This document shows positions 16,811 through 24,780 of a DNA stretch of 64,000 bases, one piece after another (the first letter of the stretch is position 1; each line of letters opens with the position of its first letter). Where the stretch lies: positions 44,910 to 108,909 of the forward strand of contig SCTY01000070.1 in the NCBI GenBank assembly GCA_004297625.1. Reading direction: 5' to 3'. The notes beneath the pieces were generated by a model, which searched no databases, was not told the origin of the DNA, and saw nothing but the letters and a program-made list of their open reading frames with translations. The translations under genes and the position numbers were made by a program. The DNA comes from Betaproteobacteria bacterium (GTDB lineage Bacteria > Pseudomonadota > Gammaproteobacteria > Burkholderiales > SG8-39).

Positions 16811-16816
16811 TAGAAT
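16811..16816 (+). promoter_or_regulatory. -10-like box upstream of DUF2062 gene
   Basis: TAGAAT lies 28 nt before the GTG start in the 35-bp comEC/DUF2062 gap. No clear -35 is visible. Confidence 0.25.
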
Positions 16817-16844
16817 CAACGCGCTCGCTTCCTTACGGCTGACT

Positions 16845-17396
16845 GTGCCGCGCAAGTTTTTCCGCAAGTACCTGCCGCACGCCGACACGGTGCGCTCCAA
16901 CCGCCTGGCGCGGCTGTTCGGGCACTGGCTGCACGACCCGAATCTCTGGCACCTGAACCGGCGCTCGGTCGCCGGCGGCGTGGCGATCGGGCTCTTTTGC
17001 GGGCTGATCCCGGGCCCGGTGCAGATGCTCTTCGCGCTGTTGTTCGCCATCCCGCTGCGCAAGAACGTTCCCGTGGCGCTGCTCACCACGCTCTATACCA
17101 ACCCCATTACCATCGTTCCGCTGTACTTGATTGCCTACGAGTACGGCCAGCTTCTCCTCGGCGTGACGGCGAAAGGCCGCGTGCCTCTCGAGCCGTTCAT
17201 CTGGGACTGGTGGGACATCGGCGGCTCGTTACACGGCTTCGTGGAGTGGTCGCTCGGCCTGGGCAAGCCGCTCGCGGTGGGGCTCGTCGCGCTCGCCATC
17301 ACGCTCGCCGCCGTGGGCTATGTCGCCGTGAAGTTCGCATGGCGCGTTCATGTGGTATCGCAGTGGCGGGCGCGCGCGCGGCGCAGGCGCCGATGA
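16845..17396 (+). CDS. DUF2062 membrane protein
   Basis: 183 aa with a GTG start. It begins with the basic PRKFFRKYLP, then the conserved RRSVAGGVAIGLFCGLIPGP, PLRKNVPVALLTTLYTNPIT and two to three membrane segments, ending in a poly-Arg tail. These match the DUF2062 family, which often neighbours comEC or lolCDE in betaproteobacteria. The biochemical role is unknown. It is translationally coupled to the next small gene (ATGA). Confidence 0.85.
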   Translation: MPRKFFRKYLPHADTVRSNRLARLFGHWLHDPNLWHLNRRSVAGGVAIGLFCGLIPGPVQMLFALLFAIPLRKNVPVALLTTLYTNPITIVPLYLIAYEYGQLLLGVTAKGRVPLEPFIWDWWDIGGSLHGFVEWSLGLGKPLAVGLVALAITLAAVGYVAVKFAWRVHVVSQWRARARRRRR

Positions 17397-17707
17397 CGCA
17401 CGCGGAGTTCGTTTCCGCCTACCGGCAGGGCCAGATCCGCGTCAGCGTCGAGCGGCGCGCCGCAGCGCGCCTCGTGTCCGAGCGCCTGCTCCTGCCGTTC
17501 GTGCTGCTGCCGGTCCTCGGCAGCGGCGTGGCGCTTGCGATCACCGGCCATTTTTTCGCCGGCGCGGCCTTGTTCATCGCCGGGTTGGCGCTTCGCTTCG
17601 TCGTGCGCGCGAGCAGCCGGGGGTACGTGCTCAACCGCGCGCTCCAGGACTCCGGGTTTTATGAAGAAATGAAAGCGAAGGGCATTCTGCGGGTCGATTC
17701 GCCCTGA
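17393..17707 (+). CDS. Small two-helix membrane protein of unknown function
   Basis: 104 aa. A soluble N-terminal basic segment (HAEFVSAYRQGQIRVSVERR) is followed by two hydrophobic helices (FVLLPVLGSGVALAITGHFF and AALFIAGLALRFVV) and the tail QDSGFYEEMKAKGILRV. Its ATG lies in the DUF2062 stop codon. I recognise it only as a conserved partner of DUF2062 genes. Confidence 0.7.
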   Translation: MTHAEFVSAYRQGQIRVSVERRAAARLVSERLLLPFVLLPVLGSGVALAITGHFFAGAALFIAGLALRFVVRASSRGYVLNRALQDSGFYEEMKAKGILRVDSP

Positions 17708-17712
17708 ATCTC

Positions 17713-17718
17713 TATACT
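17713..17718 (+). promoter_or_regulatory. -10 box immediately before the kefC-like gene
   Basis: TATACT ends 9 nt before the ATG at 17728, leaving room for a leader of only 2-4 nt. No Shine-Dalgarno is visible, so the mRNA may be leaderless. Confidence 0.4.
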
Positions 17719-17727
17719 CGCGTCTCG

Positions 17728-19515
17728 ATGGAGCACGGCAACCCTCTGCTCGTTCAAGCGGCGATCTACTTCGCCTCCGCGGTCATCGCCGTTCTCGCCG
17801 CGCAGCGTTTCGGCCTGGGCTCGGTGGCCGGTTATCTCCTCGCCGGCATCGCCATCGGGCCCTGGGGGCTCAGGCTGGTGGGCGAGGGGCAGTACATCCA
17901 CACGTTCGCCGAGCTCGGCGTGGTGTTCCTGCTTTTCGTCATCGGCCTGGAGCTCGAGCCGAAGCGCCTGTGGAGCATGCGCGGCCGGCTCGCCGGCCTG
18001 GGCCTGTCGCAGGTGATCGGCTCGATCGCCGCTCTCGCGGCGGCCGCCTGGGCCTTCGGTGTGGACGCGCGCGTGGCAATCGTCAGCGCGATGGCGCTGT
18101 CGCTCTCCTCCACGGCGCTCGCGCTGCAGCCGCTCGCCGAGCGCGGCGCGCTCGCCACGCAGGGCGGGCAGGCGAGTTTCGCCGTGCTGCTGTTCCAGGA
18201 CCTGGCCGTGATCCCGATGCTGGCGCTGCTGCCGCTTCTCGGCGCGGCAGGCGGCACGGCGCAGTTTTCGTGGCACGACTTCGCGTATCCCGGCGCGGCG
18301 GTCGCCGCGACGCTGGTGCTGGGCCACTATCTCGCGCGCCCGATATTCCGGCATATCGCCCGCACCGGGCTGCGCGAGATCTTCACCGCGTTCGCGCTTC
18401 TGCTCGTGCTCGGCATCGCGCTCGGCTACCAGGCGGCCGGCCTGTCGATGGCGCTGGGCGCGTTTCTCGCCGGCGTGCTGCTCGCCGAGTCCGAATACCG
18501 GCACGAGATCGAGGCCGCGGTCGAGCCGTTCAAGGGCTTGCTGCTGGGCCTTTTCTTCACCGCCGTCGGCATGGGGATCGACTTCAGCGTGTTGCTCAAG
18601 GCGCCGCTCGAGGTGCTGGGCATCATCGCCGGCCTGTTCGCGATCAAGAGCGTCGTGCTGTGGCTCATCGCGCGCCTTGCCCGCATCCCCGCCGGGGAGC
18701 GGCCGCTCTTCGTGCTGCTGCTCGCGCAGGGCGGCGAGTTTGCGTTCGTGCTTCTCGGCCCCAGCGCTGCCGGCGCGGAGCTGCCGCGTGAAACCACCCA
18801 GGCGATAGTGCTGGCGGTCGCGCTTTCCATGCTCGCCACGCCGTTCCTGCTCCTGCTGCACGACCGGCTGCTCGGCCCCCGCTTTGTGCGCAAGGCGGCG
18901 AAGCGCGCCGCCGAGACGCCCGAGGCGAGCAAGGTCATCATCGCCGGCCTGGGCCGCATCGGCCAGGTGGTGGCGCGGCTGCTCAATGCGAGCGGCTACC
19001 AGCCGACCGTGCTCGACGACGATCCGGACCACGTCGAGGCGTGCCGGCAGTTCGGCTTCCGCGTGTTCTACGGCGATGCCACGCGGCTCGACCTGCTGCA
19101 TGCGGCCGGCGCCGCGAACGCGGCACTGCTCATCATCACGCTCGACAACGCGGCCGCGACGACCAAGCTCGCGCGCAGCGCGAAAAAGAACTTCCCCGGC
19201 CTGCGCATCCTCGCGCGCGCGCACGACATGCAGCACATGTTCGAGCTGCGGGACCTCGGCGTGGAGATGATGGAGCGCGAGACCTGGCTCTCCGCGCTCA
19301 AGCTGGGCGAGCGCGCGCTCGCCCACGTAAGCGGCGACGCGGAGCTCGCCGCGAGCGCAGCGCAGCGTTTCGCCGAGCACGACCGCGAGGTGCTCGCCAA
19401 GCTCTACGAAGTGCACCACGGCGAGCCCGGCGCGCTGGTCGCGGTCTCCAACCAGCTGCGCGACAAGCTCGCCCGGACGCTGCGCCGGGGCGATGGAATC
19501 GTGAAAACCGACTAG
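17728..19515 (+). CDS. kefC-like: Kef-type K+/H+ antiporter (CPA2 family) with TrkA-N domain
   Basis: 595 aa. Residues 1-380 carry about 12 membrane helices with the CPA2 signatures FLLFVIGLELEP and LLLGLFFTAVGMGIDF. Residues from about 400 form an RCK/TrkA-N nucleotide-binding domain (IIAGLGRIGQVVARLL, then FGFRVFYGDATR). It should exchange K+ for H+ across the inner membrane under control of a cytosolic ligand. No kefF/kefG partner is adjacent. Its stop codon shares a CTAG with the convergent lolD stop. Confidence 0.9.
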   Translation: MEHGNPLLVQAAIYFASAVIAVLAAQRFGLGSVAGYLLAGIAIGPWGLRLVGEGQYIHTFAELGVVFLLFVIGLELEPKRLWSMRGRLAGLGLSQVIGSIAALAAAAWAFGVDARVAIVSAMALSLSSTALALQPLAERGALATQGGQASFAVLLFQDLAVIPMLALLPLLGAAGGTAQFSWHDFAYPGAAVAATLVLGHYLARPIFRHIARTGLREIFTAFALLLVLGIALGYQAAGLSMALGAFLAGVLLAESEYRHEIEAAVEPFKGLLLGLFFTAVGMGIDFSVLLKAPLEVLGIIAGLFAIKSVVLWLIARLARIPAGERPLFVLLLAQGGEFAFVLLGPSAAGAELPRETTQAIVLAVALSMLATPFLLLLHDRLLGPRFVRKAAKRAAETPEASKVIIAGLGRIGQVVARLLNASGYQPTVLDDDPDHVEACRQFGFRVFYGDATRLDLLHAAGAANAALLIITLDNAAATTKLARSAKKNFPGLRILARAHDMQHMFELRDLGVEMMERETWLSALKLGERALAHVSGDAELAASAAQRFAEHDREVLAKLYEVHHGEPGALVAVSNQLRDKLARTLRRGDGIVKTD

Positions 19516-20192
19516 CGCAGGTGCAGCACCCCGTCGCGCAGCTCCAGCACGCGGCCGGCGCGTGCCGCGATCCCGGCGTCGTGCGTGACGATGATGAAGG
19601 CGGTGCGGTGCGAAGCCGACAAGCGCACCATCGCTTCGAACACCTCGTCGGCGGTGTGCGCGTCGAGATTTCCGGTCGGCTCGTCCGCGAGCACGCAGGC
19701 CGGCTCGGTCACCAGGGCACGCGCGAAGGCGCAGCGCTGGCGCTCGCCGCCGGAGAGCTCGCCGGGCTGGTGCTCCAGGCGCGCGCCGAGCCCGATCTCC
19801 TCGAGGACCTTGCGCGCTCTTTTCAGCGCGCCGTCGCGCGGCATGCGCCTTATCAGGAGCGGCATGGCGACGTTCTCCGCCGCCGTGAACTCGGGCAGCA
19901 GATGGTGGAACTGGTAGACGAAGCCGAGGGTCGCGTTGCGCACGTGGCCGCGCTCGGCCTCGCCCATGGCGCTGAAAGGCTTGCCCTGCACGAGCACCGT
20001 GCCCGCGCTCGGGGCATCCAGGCCGCCGAGGACGTGCAGCAGCGTCGATTTTCCCGACCCCGAGCGGCCCATGATGGCGACGCGCTCTCCGGCGTGCACC
20101 TCCAGATCGGCGCCGCAAAGCACATGCACCGGCGCCGGGCCCTGATACGTCTTGTGCAGGCCGCGGCACGAGATCACCGCCTCCTCACTCAT
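19512..20192 (-). CDS. lolD: Lipoprotein-releasing system ATPase LolD
   Basis: 226 aa. ABC ATPase with Walker A GRSGSGKST, signature LSGGERQRCAFARAL, Walker B VLADEPTGNLD and H-loop IVTHD. It powers release of outer-membrane lipoproteins from the inner membrane to LolA. It overlaps lolC by 8 bp. The LolA chaperone gene is elsewhere in the window (55750-56358). Confidence 0.94.
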   Translation of the reverse strand: MSEEAVISCRGLHKTYQGPAPVHVLCGADLEVHAGERVAIMGRSGSGKSTLLHVLGGLDAPSAGTVLVQGKPFSAMGEAERGHVRNATLGFVYQFHHLLPEFTAAENVAMPLLIRRMPRDGALKRARKVLEEIGLGARLEHQPGELSGGERQRCAFARALVTEPACVLADEPTGNLDAHTADEVFEAMVRLSASHRTAFIIVTHDAGIAARAGRVLELRDGVLHLR

Positions 20193-21423
20193 AGCGCAGC
20201 GCTTCGGCGGGATTGACCTTGGAGGCGCGCCAGCTCGGATACAGCGTGGCGAGGAAGGCGAGCGCGAGGGAGATGAGCGCCACGCCGATCACATCGTCGA
20301 GCTGCACCTCGGAGGGCAGCTCGGGAATGAGGTAGACGTCCTTGGAGAGAAACTTGAAGCCGAGCACGTTCTCGAGCACCGGCACCACGGTCTCGACGTT
20401 GAGCGCGAGCAGCACGCCGCCGATCACGCCGATCAGCGTGCCGAGAACGCCGATGACCGCGCCTTGCACGACGAAGATCTTGAGGATCGAGCCCGGCGCC
20501 GCCCCCAGGGTGCGCAGAATGGCGATGTCGGCCTGCTTGTCGGTCACCAGCATCACCAGCGTCGACACCACGTTGAAGGTGGCGACCGCGATGATCAGCG
20601 TAAGGATGATGAACATCATGCGCTTTTCGATCTGCACCGCGCGGAACAGGTTGGCGTGGGTGCGGCTCCAGTCCCAGGCGAAAATGTCGGGCATCCTCGC
20701 CATGAGCTCGCGCGCGACCAGGGGCGCCTCGAAGAGGTCGCGGAGCTTCAGGCGCACGCCGGAGACGCGCTCACCGAGCTGAAACACCTTTTGCGCGTCC
20801 TCGAGCTGGATCAGGGCGAGCCCGGCGTCCGCTTCGTTGAAGCCCACGTCGAACGTGCCGACGACGGTGAACTGCTTCAGCCGCGGCACCACGCCCGCGG
20901 GCGTGACGATGCCCTGCGGCGCGATCAGCGCCAGCTTGTCGCCCGGCAGCACGCCGAGCGCGCGGGCGAGATCGGCGCCGAGCACGATGCCGTAGGCGCC
21001 GGGCTTCAGCGCAGCGAGCTCACCGGTCACCATGTGCCGGCCGAAATCCGCGACCTTCTCCTCGGCCTCGGGCAGCACCCCGCGCACCACCACGCCGCGC
21101 GACGCGCGGTCGGAGCTCAGCATGCCCTGCGCCTGGACGAAGGGCGCGGCGGCCAGCACCTTCGGATGCTCGGCGGCGCGGCGCGCGACCGAGGGCCAGT
21201 CGGCGAGATCGCCGTTCGCCCCGGTGATCTGCACGTGCGAGGCGACGCCGAGGATGCGCGTGCGCACCTCGGTCTGGAAGCCGTTCATCACCGAGAGCAC
21301 CACGATGAGCACCATGACGCCGAGGGCGATGCCGACCATCGAGATGAGCGAAATGAAGCTGATGAAGCGGTTGCGGCGCTTTGCGCGTGTATAGCGCAGG
21401 CCGACCGTGAGCTCGTAGGGCAT
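20185..21423 (-). CDS. lolC: Lipoprotein-releasing system permease LolC/E
   Basis: 412 aa, normal length. The family start reads MPYELTVGLRYTRAKRRNRFISFISLISM, here split as MPYELTVGLRYTRAK and FISFISLISMVGIALGV. There is one N-terminal and three C-terminal membrane helices (VSTLVMLVTDKQADIAILRT, GTLIGVIGGVLLALNVE) around a periplasmic MacB-like domain. Only one permease gene is present, as is usual for LolF-type or split systems. It is translated ahead of lolD. Confidence 0.93.
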   Translation of the reverse strand: MPYELTVGLRYTRAKRRNRFISFISLISMVGIALGVMVLIVVLSVMNGFQTEVRTRILGVASHVQITGANGDLADWPSVARRAAEHPKVLAAAPFVQAQGMLSSDRASRGVVVRGVLPEAEEKVADFGRHMVTGELAALKPGAYGIVLGADLARALGVLPGDKLALIAPQGIVTPAGVVPRLKQFTVVGTFDVGFNEADAGLALIQLEDAQKVFQLGERVSGVRLKLRDLFEAPLVARELMARMPDIFAWDWSRTHANLFRAVQIEKRMMFIILTLIIAVATFNVVSTLVMLVTDKQADIAILRTLGAAPGSILKIFVVQGAVIGVLGTLIGVIGGVLLALNVETVVPVLENVLGFKFLSKDVYLIPELPSEVQLDDVIGVALISLALAFLATLYPSWRASKVNPAEALRYE

Positions 21424-21439
21424 GAGCGCTCGAGAATAC

Positions 21440-21445
21440 TACAAT
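21440..21445 (+). promoter_or_regulatory. -10 box immediately before the PNPOx-like gene
   Basis: TACAAT ends 7 nt before the GTG start at 21453 in the 29-bp lolC/PNPOx-like gap. No Shine-Dalgarno fits, so transcription would begin at or next to the start codon. Confidence 0.4.
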
Positions 21446-21452
21446 CGCTCGC

Positions 21453-21908
21453 GTGGACACCGATGCCCGCGCCGCCCTCTTGGCGCTGATCCGAAAGGAA
21501 CGCATCGCGCATCTCGCCACGCTGCGCGCCGGCGCGCCGATGGCGTCGATGACGCTTTACCTGGCGGAAGAAAACCTGAGCGCCTTCTACGTCCACGTCA
21601 GCCGGCTCGCCTGGCACACGCAGGACATGCTCAAGGACCCGCGCGTCGCGTTGTCGATCTCCGAAGCGGACGACGGCCGCGCCGATCCTTTCACGTTCAT
21701 GCGCGTCACCATCCGGGGCGAAGCAGCGCAAATCTCTCAAGGACCCAAAGAAGCGTGGCTTGCGCGCTTCCCCGAGCAGGCGATCAATTTCCAGCTCGCG
21801 GATTTCTCGTTCTGGAAGATCGCGCCGCGCGATGCGCGTTTCGTCGCCGGCTTCGGCCGCATTCACAACCTTTCCGCAACCGAACTCACTACCGGAGAAA
21901 AAGCATGA
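21453..21908 (+). CDS. Pyridoxamine 5'-phosphate oxidase-like (HugZ-type split-barrel) protein
   Basis: 151 aa with a GTG start. The FMN-binding split barrel is recognisable from ERIAHLATLRAGAPMASMT, FYVHVSRLAWHTQDMLKDPR, VALSISE and a late FWKIAPRDARFVAGFGRIH. The latter is typical of the heme-utilisation HugZ/general stress FMN family, whose members bind flavin or heme. The stop overlaps the OsmC-like ATG (ATGA), so the two are co-translated and may act together in oxidative or heme stress. Confidence 0.82.
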   Translation: MDTDARAALLALIRKERIAHLATLRAGAPMASMTLYLAEENLSAFYVHVSRLAWHTQDMLKDPRVALSISEADDGRADPFTFMRVTIRGEAAQISQGPKEAWLARFPEQAINFQLADFSFWKIAPRDARFVAGFGRIHNLSATELTTGEKA

Positions 21909-22405
21909 ACCCAGAAGAACTGCGCTCGCTGCAGGCGCCGCTCAAGGACCGCTACAAGAAGGATCCTGCCGCGGCGCTCGTCACGCTGCGCGCGAGCGGC
22001 CGCATCGGCGAGGGCATCGCGTGCCGCGTGGACACGGGAAAGGCGCTGGTGGAGGCGGGACTGCACCCGGCGACCGGCGGCAGCGGCGCGCAGGCCTGCT
22101 CCGGGGACATGCTGCTCGAGGCGCTGGTGGCCTGCGCCGGCGTCACGCTCAAGGCAGTAGCCACAGCGCTCGGCATCGAGTTACGGGACGCGAAGGTGCT
22201 CGCCGAGGGCGATCTCGACTTTCGCGGCACCCTCGGCGTGGCCAAGGACGCGCCGGTCGGGTTCCGCGAAATTCGCCTGCGCTTCGATCTCGACACCGAC
22301 GCGGCCGCCGAGCAGCGCAAGAAGCTGGTCGAGCTTACCGAGCGCTATTGCGTCGTGCTGCAGACCCTCCGCAACACTCCGGCGCTCGCGGTATCGGCGG
22401 CGTGA
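21905..22405 (+). CDS. OsmC-family peroxiredoxin-like protein
   Basis: 166 aa. OsmC/Ohr fold, with two conserved cysteines in QACSGDMLLEALVACAGVT and in YCVVLQTLRNTP near the end. Such proteins reduce organic hydroperoxides using thiols. It is co-translated with the PNPOx-like protein upstream and the DUF429 gene downstream (GTGA overlap). Confidence 0.85.
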   Translation: MNPEELRSLQAPLKDRYKKDPAAALVTLRASGRIGEGIACRVDTGKALVEAGLHPATGGSGAQACSGDMLLEALVACAGVTLKAVATALGIELRDAKVLAEGDLDFRGTLGVAKDAPVGFREIRLRFDLDTDAAAEQRKKLVELTERYCVVLQTLRNTPALAVSAA

Positions 22406-23364
22406 GGATCTTCGGGGTCGACTTCACCTGCGCGCCGCGGCGCGCGAAGCCGATCACGGTGGCGAGCGGCGTACTCGACAAGAAAGAGCTTTTCATCCAG
22501 GAAATCGAAAAGCTCGAGGATTTCACTGCATTCGAGGCCTTTCTTCGGCGCCGGGGCCCGTGGATCGGCGGCTTCGACTTTCCGTTCAGCCTGCCGCGCG
22601 AGCTGGTGCGGGATCTTGGCTGGCCGGCCAAGTGGGAAGAGCTGGTGAGCCATTGCTCCGGCATGACGCGACTCGAGCTCAGAGATATTCTCGACGTCTA
22701 TCGCAACTCGCGGCCCGTTGGCGCGAAATATGCGCACCGGGCGACCGATTATCCGGCCGGCTCGTCGAGCCCGATGAAGCTCGTCAATCCGCCGGTGGCC
22801 CTCATGTTCCACGAGGGTGCGCGCCGCATTATCGAATCTGGACTGCAGGTGCCCGCATTGATGCCGGGAGATCCGTCCAGAATTGCCCTAGAAGCGTACC
22901 CGGGACTGCTGGTACGCAAGCAGCTCGGAATCCGCGGGTCCTACAAGAGCGACACGCGAAGCGAACACACGAGCGCTCGAAAGCAAATCCGCAAAACGGT
23001 CTTGCAGGCAATGCAATCAGGCAAGCCGCTCGGCATACGACTGAAAACCAGGCTGGAGAAGCTGCTCGTCACCGACGGCTCGGGGGACGCGCTCGATGCC
23101 GCGATCTGCGCCGTGCAGGCCGCGTGGGCGGCGGGACAGCCGAACTACGGCTTGCCGGAAGACGTGCCCGAAGGCGAAGGCTGGATCGTTTCGGCCGGCT
23201 TCACCGGAACGAGCTCGTATCCCTTGGCGCGCATGCAAAAGCTCGCAAGCCGCGCCTCGTCCATGAAGCGGTCGCCGAAAGGATCGCCGAAAGGCGAGTA
23301 CGGCCAGGTGAGGAAAGGCCGGCCCGCGCGGTCGCGGAACATCATCGGACCGAAGGGTCGGTAG
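22402..23364 (+). CDS. DUF429-family protein with a C-terminal run-on
   Basis: 320 aa with a GTG start. It opens VRIFGVDFTCAPRRAK and has GFDFPFSLP and GDALDAAICAVQAAW, typical of DUF429, an RNase H-like fold family predicted to be a nuclease. The family normally ends near EGWIV (about position 23190). Here about 58 more residues (KRSPKGSPKGEYGQ and so on) follow, read antisense to the lipoprotein gene. The original stop codon seems lost. Function is unknown. Confidence 0.75.
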   Translation: MRIFGVDFTCAPRRAKPITVASGVLDKKELFIQEIEKLEDFTAFEAFLRRRGPWIGGFDFPFSLPRELVRDLGWPAKWEELVSHCSGMTRLELRDILDVYRNSRPVGAKYAHRATDYPAGSSSPMKLVNPPVALMFHEGARRIIESGLQVPALMPGDPSRIALEAYPGLLVRKQLGIRGSYKSDTRSEHTSARKQIRKTVLQAMQSGKPLGIRLKTRLEKLLVTDGSGDALDAAICAVQAAWAAGQPNYGLPEDVPEGEGWIVSAGFTGTSSYPLARMQKLASRASSMKRSPKGSPKGEYGQVRKGRPARSRNIIGPKGR

Positions 23365-23522
23365 AACCAGGCGCGCCAGCTCGCCTCGCGCCAGGCCTCT
23401 CGCTGGCATATCGCCTCGTCCTGGCGCAGCTGCTCGGGAGCCGCATCCTCGCGCACCCACTGCATCGGCGTGCAGCCGGCGGCAAACAGAAGAAGGCCAA
23501 GCGCAAAGGGCAGGCGACTCAT
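23145..23522 (-). CDS. Small lipoprotein of unknown function
   Basis: 125 aa. A lipoprotein signal peptide is clear: SRLPFALGLLLFAAGC with Cys as the lipid site. The mature part has many Arg and Trp residues (REASWRAWFYRPFGPMMF) and a PYSPFGDPFGDRFMDEARL stretch seen in small betaproteobacterial envelope lipoproteins. ATG 23520-23522 is picked so the signal peptide starts correctly. It overlaps the convergent DUF429 gene by 220 bp and shares a 31-bp divergent control region with the GST gene. Confidence 0.75.
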   Translation of the reverse strand: MSRLPFALGLLLFAAGCTPMQWVREDAAPEQLRQDEAICQREAWREASWRAWFYRPFGPMMFRDRAGRPFLTWPYSPFGDPFGDRFMDEARLASFCMRAKGYELVPVKPAETIQPSPSGTSSGKP

Positions 23523-23537
23523 GTCCAACGATTGGAC
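23523..23537. promoter_or_regulatory. Perfect inverted repeat in the lipoprotein/GST divergent gap
   Basis: GTCCAA-CGA-TTGGAC is a perfect dyad abutting the lipoprotein ATG and lying just upstream of the GST -10 box. It fills nearly half of the 31-bp gap. It may be an operator affecting both genes, or a leader hairpin for the lipoprotein mRNA. No cognate regulator is identified. Confidence 0.5.
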
Positions 23538-23540
23538 AGC

Positions 23541-23546
23541 TAGAAT
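23541..23546 (+). promoter_or_regulatory. -10 box immediately before the GST gene
   Basis: TAGAAT ends 7 nt before the ATG at 23554; a leaderless or near-leaderless transcript is likely. No -35 is evident; the dyad lies where one would be. Confidence 0.4.
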
Positions 23547-23553
23547 CCGCGCC

Positions 23554-24150
23554 ATGTTCACGGTCTACGGCATGTCGGATTCGGGCAATTGCTACAAGGT
23601 GAAGCTCGCTCTGGAGCAACTCGCCGTGCCTTATCGCTGGATCGAGGTCGACTCCACGCGCGGCCAGACGCGCAAGTTCCTCGCGATGAACGCCAACGGC
23701 AAGGTGCCCGTGCTTGCCCTCGAGGACGGCAGCTTCCTTCCGGAGTCGAACGCCATCCTGTATTACCTCGCGGAAGGCTCGCGCCTGCTTCCGGCCGGGC
23801 GGCCGGAGCGCGCGCGGGTGCTGCAATGGATGTTCTTCGAGCAGTACAGCCACGAGCCGTATCTTGCGGTGGCGCGCTCGATTCTGCGCTACCAGCCGGC
23901 GGACTCGCCCAGGCGCGCCGAGCTGCCGCGCCTGCGCGAGCGCGGCAAGCAGGCGCTTTCCGTCATGGAAGAGCACCTGCGGCGCTCGCCCTTCTTCGTC
24001 GCCGGGCGCTACGGCATCGCCGACATCGCGCTTTATGCGTACACGCATTGCGCCGCCGACGGCGGATTCAGCCTGAAGGACTTCCCTGCGGTCAACGCAT
24101 GGGTCGAGCGCGTTAGCAACGAGCCGCGGCACGTGCCGATGCCGCCGTGA
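23554..24150 (+). CDS. Glutathione S-transferase
   Basis: 198 aa. Thioredoxin-like N-domain with active-site Ser in YGMSDSGNCYKVKLAL, the cis-Pro motif GKVPVLALEDG and the glutathione gamma-Glu contact PESNAILYYLAE. A helical C-domain with GIADIALYAYTH (the N-capping box) follows. It conjugates or reduces with glutathione in the cytoplasm; substrate not predictable. The start codon MFTVYGM fits the family N-terminus. Its stop overlaps the LysE gene start (TGATG). Confidence 0.9.
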   Translation: MFTVYGMSDSGNCYKVKLALEQLAVPYRWIEVDSTRGQTRKFLAMNANGKVPVLALEDGSFLPESNAILYYLAEGSRLLPAGRPERARVLQWMFFEQYSHEPYLAVARSILRYQPADSPRRAELPRLRERGKQALSVMEEHLRRSPFFVAGRYGIADIALYAYTHCAADGGFSLKDFPAVNAWVERVSNEPRHVPMPP

Positions 24151-24752
24151 TGCTCCTGAAGGGCCTCGCCTTCGGGTTCATTCTGGCGGCGAGCGTCGGG
24201 CCGATGTGGGTGCTGTGCTTCCGGCGCACCGTGGCTTCCGGCGCATTGGCCGGGCTCGCGTCCGGGATGGGAATCGCCGTGGCCGACGGCTTATATGGCG
24301 CGGTGGCCGCGTTCGGACTCACCGCCATCTCCGGCGTGCTGCTCGGCTACAGCTTCTGGATCGGGCTCGTGGGCGCGGCGTTTCTCGTCTACCTCGGCAT
24401 AAGAATCCTGCTGGCGCGCCCGGTCGAAACCCGCGCCGAGGGCAACGGCAAGAGCCTGCTCGCCGCCTTCCTCTCCACGCTCGGCCTCACGCTGACGAAC
24501 CCGCCGACCATCCTCGCATTCGCCGCCATCTTCGCCGGTCTTGGGCTCGCCTCGGACGCCGATTACGGCGCCGCGGCGCTCATCGTGCTCGGCGTTTTTC
24601 TCGGCTCGGCGGCCTGGTGGGTGATTCTCGCCGGCAGCGCCGCGAAGCTGCGCGGCCGCGCGGGCCCCCGCCTCGCGCGGGCTATCAACGCGCTATCGGG
24701 TGCGAGCATTCTTGGCTTCGCCGCCTGGCAGATCGCCGTGCTTTTCCGGTAA
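24150..24752 (+). CDS. LysE/RhtB-family exporter
   Basis: 200 aa (ATG 24150; a GTG one codon upstream is also possible). Six membrane segments, with the family opening LLKGLAFGFILAASVGPMWV and the conserved SGALAGLASGMGIAVADGLY. TLGLTLTNPPTILAFAAIF matches the NP motif in helix 3. Exports amino acids or derivatives. It is translationally coupled to the GST gene. Confidence 0.87.
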   Translation: MLLKGLAFGFILAASVGPMWVLCFRRTVASGALAGLASGMGIAVADGLYGAVAAFGLTAISGVLLGYSFWIGLVGAAFLVYLGIRILLARPVETRAEGNGKSLLAAFLSTLGLTLTNPPTILAFAAIFAGLGLASDADYGAAALIVLGVFLGSAAWWVILAGSAAKLRGRAGPRLARAINALSGASILGFAAWQIAVLFR

Positions 24753-24780
24753 AGTTCTCCCCGGTACTGGAAGGATATAC

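Noticed and set aside
17659..20169. An 836-codon open frame on the minus strand opposite the Kef antiporter
   Set aside because: It is antisense to a clear transporter gene and in the wrong frame for LolD; such frames are common at high GC. Composition is low-complexity Arg/Ala/Gly.
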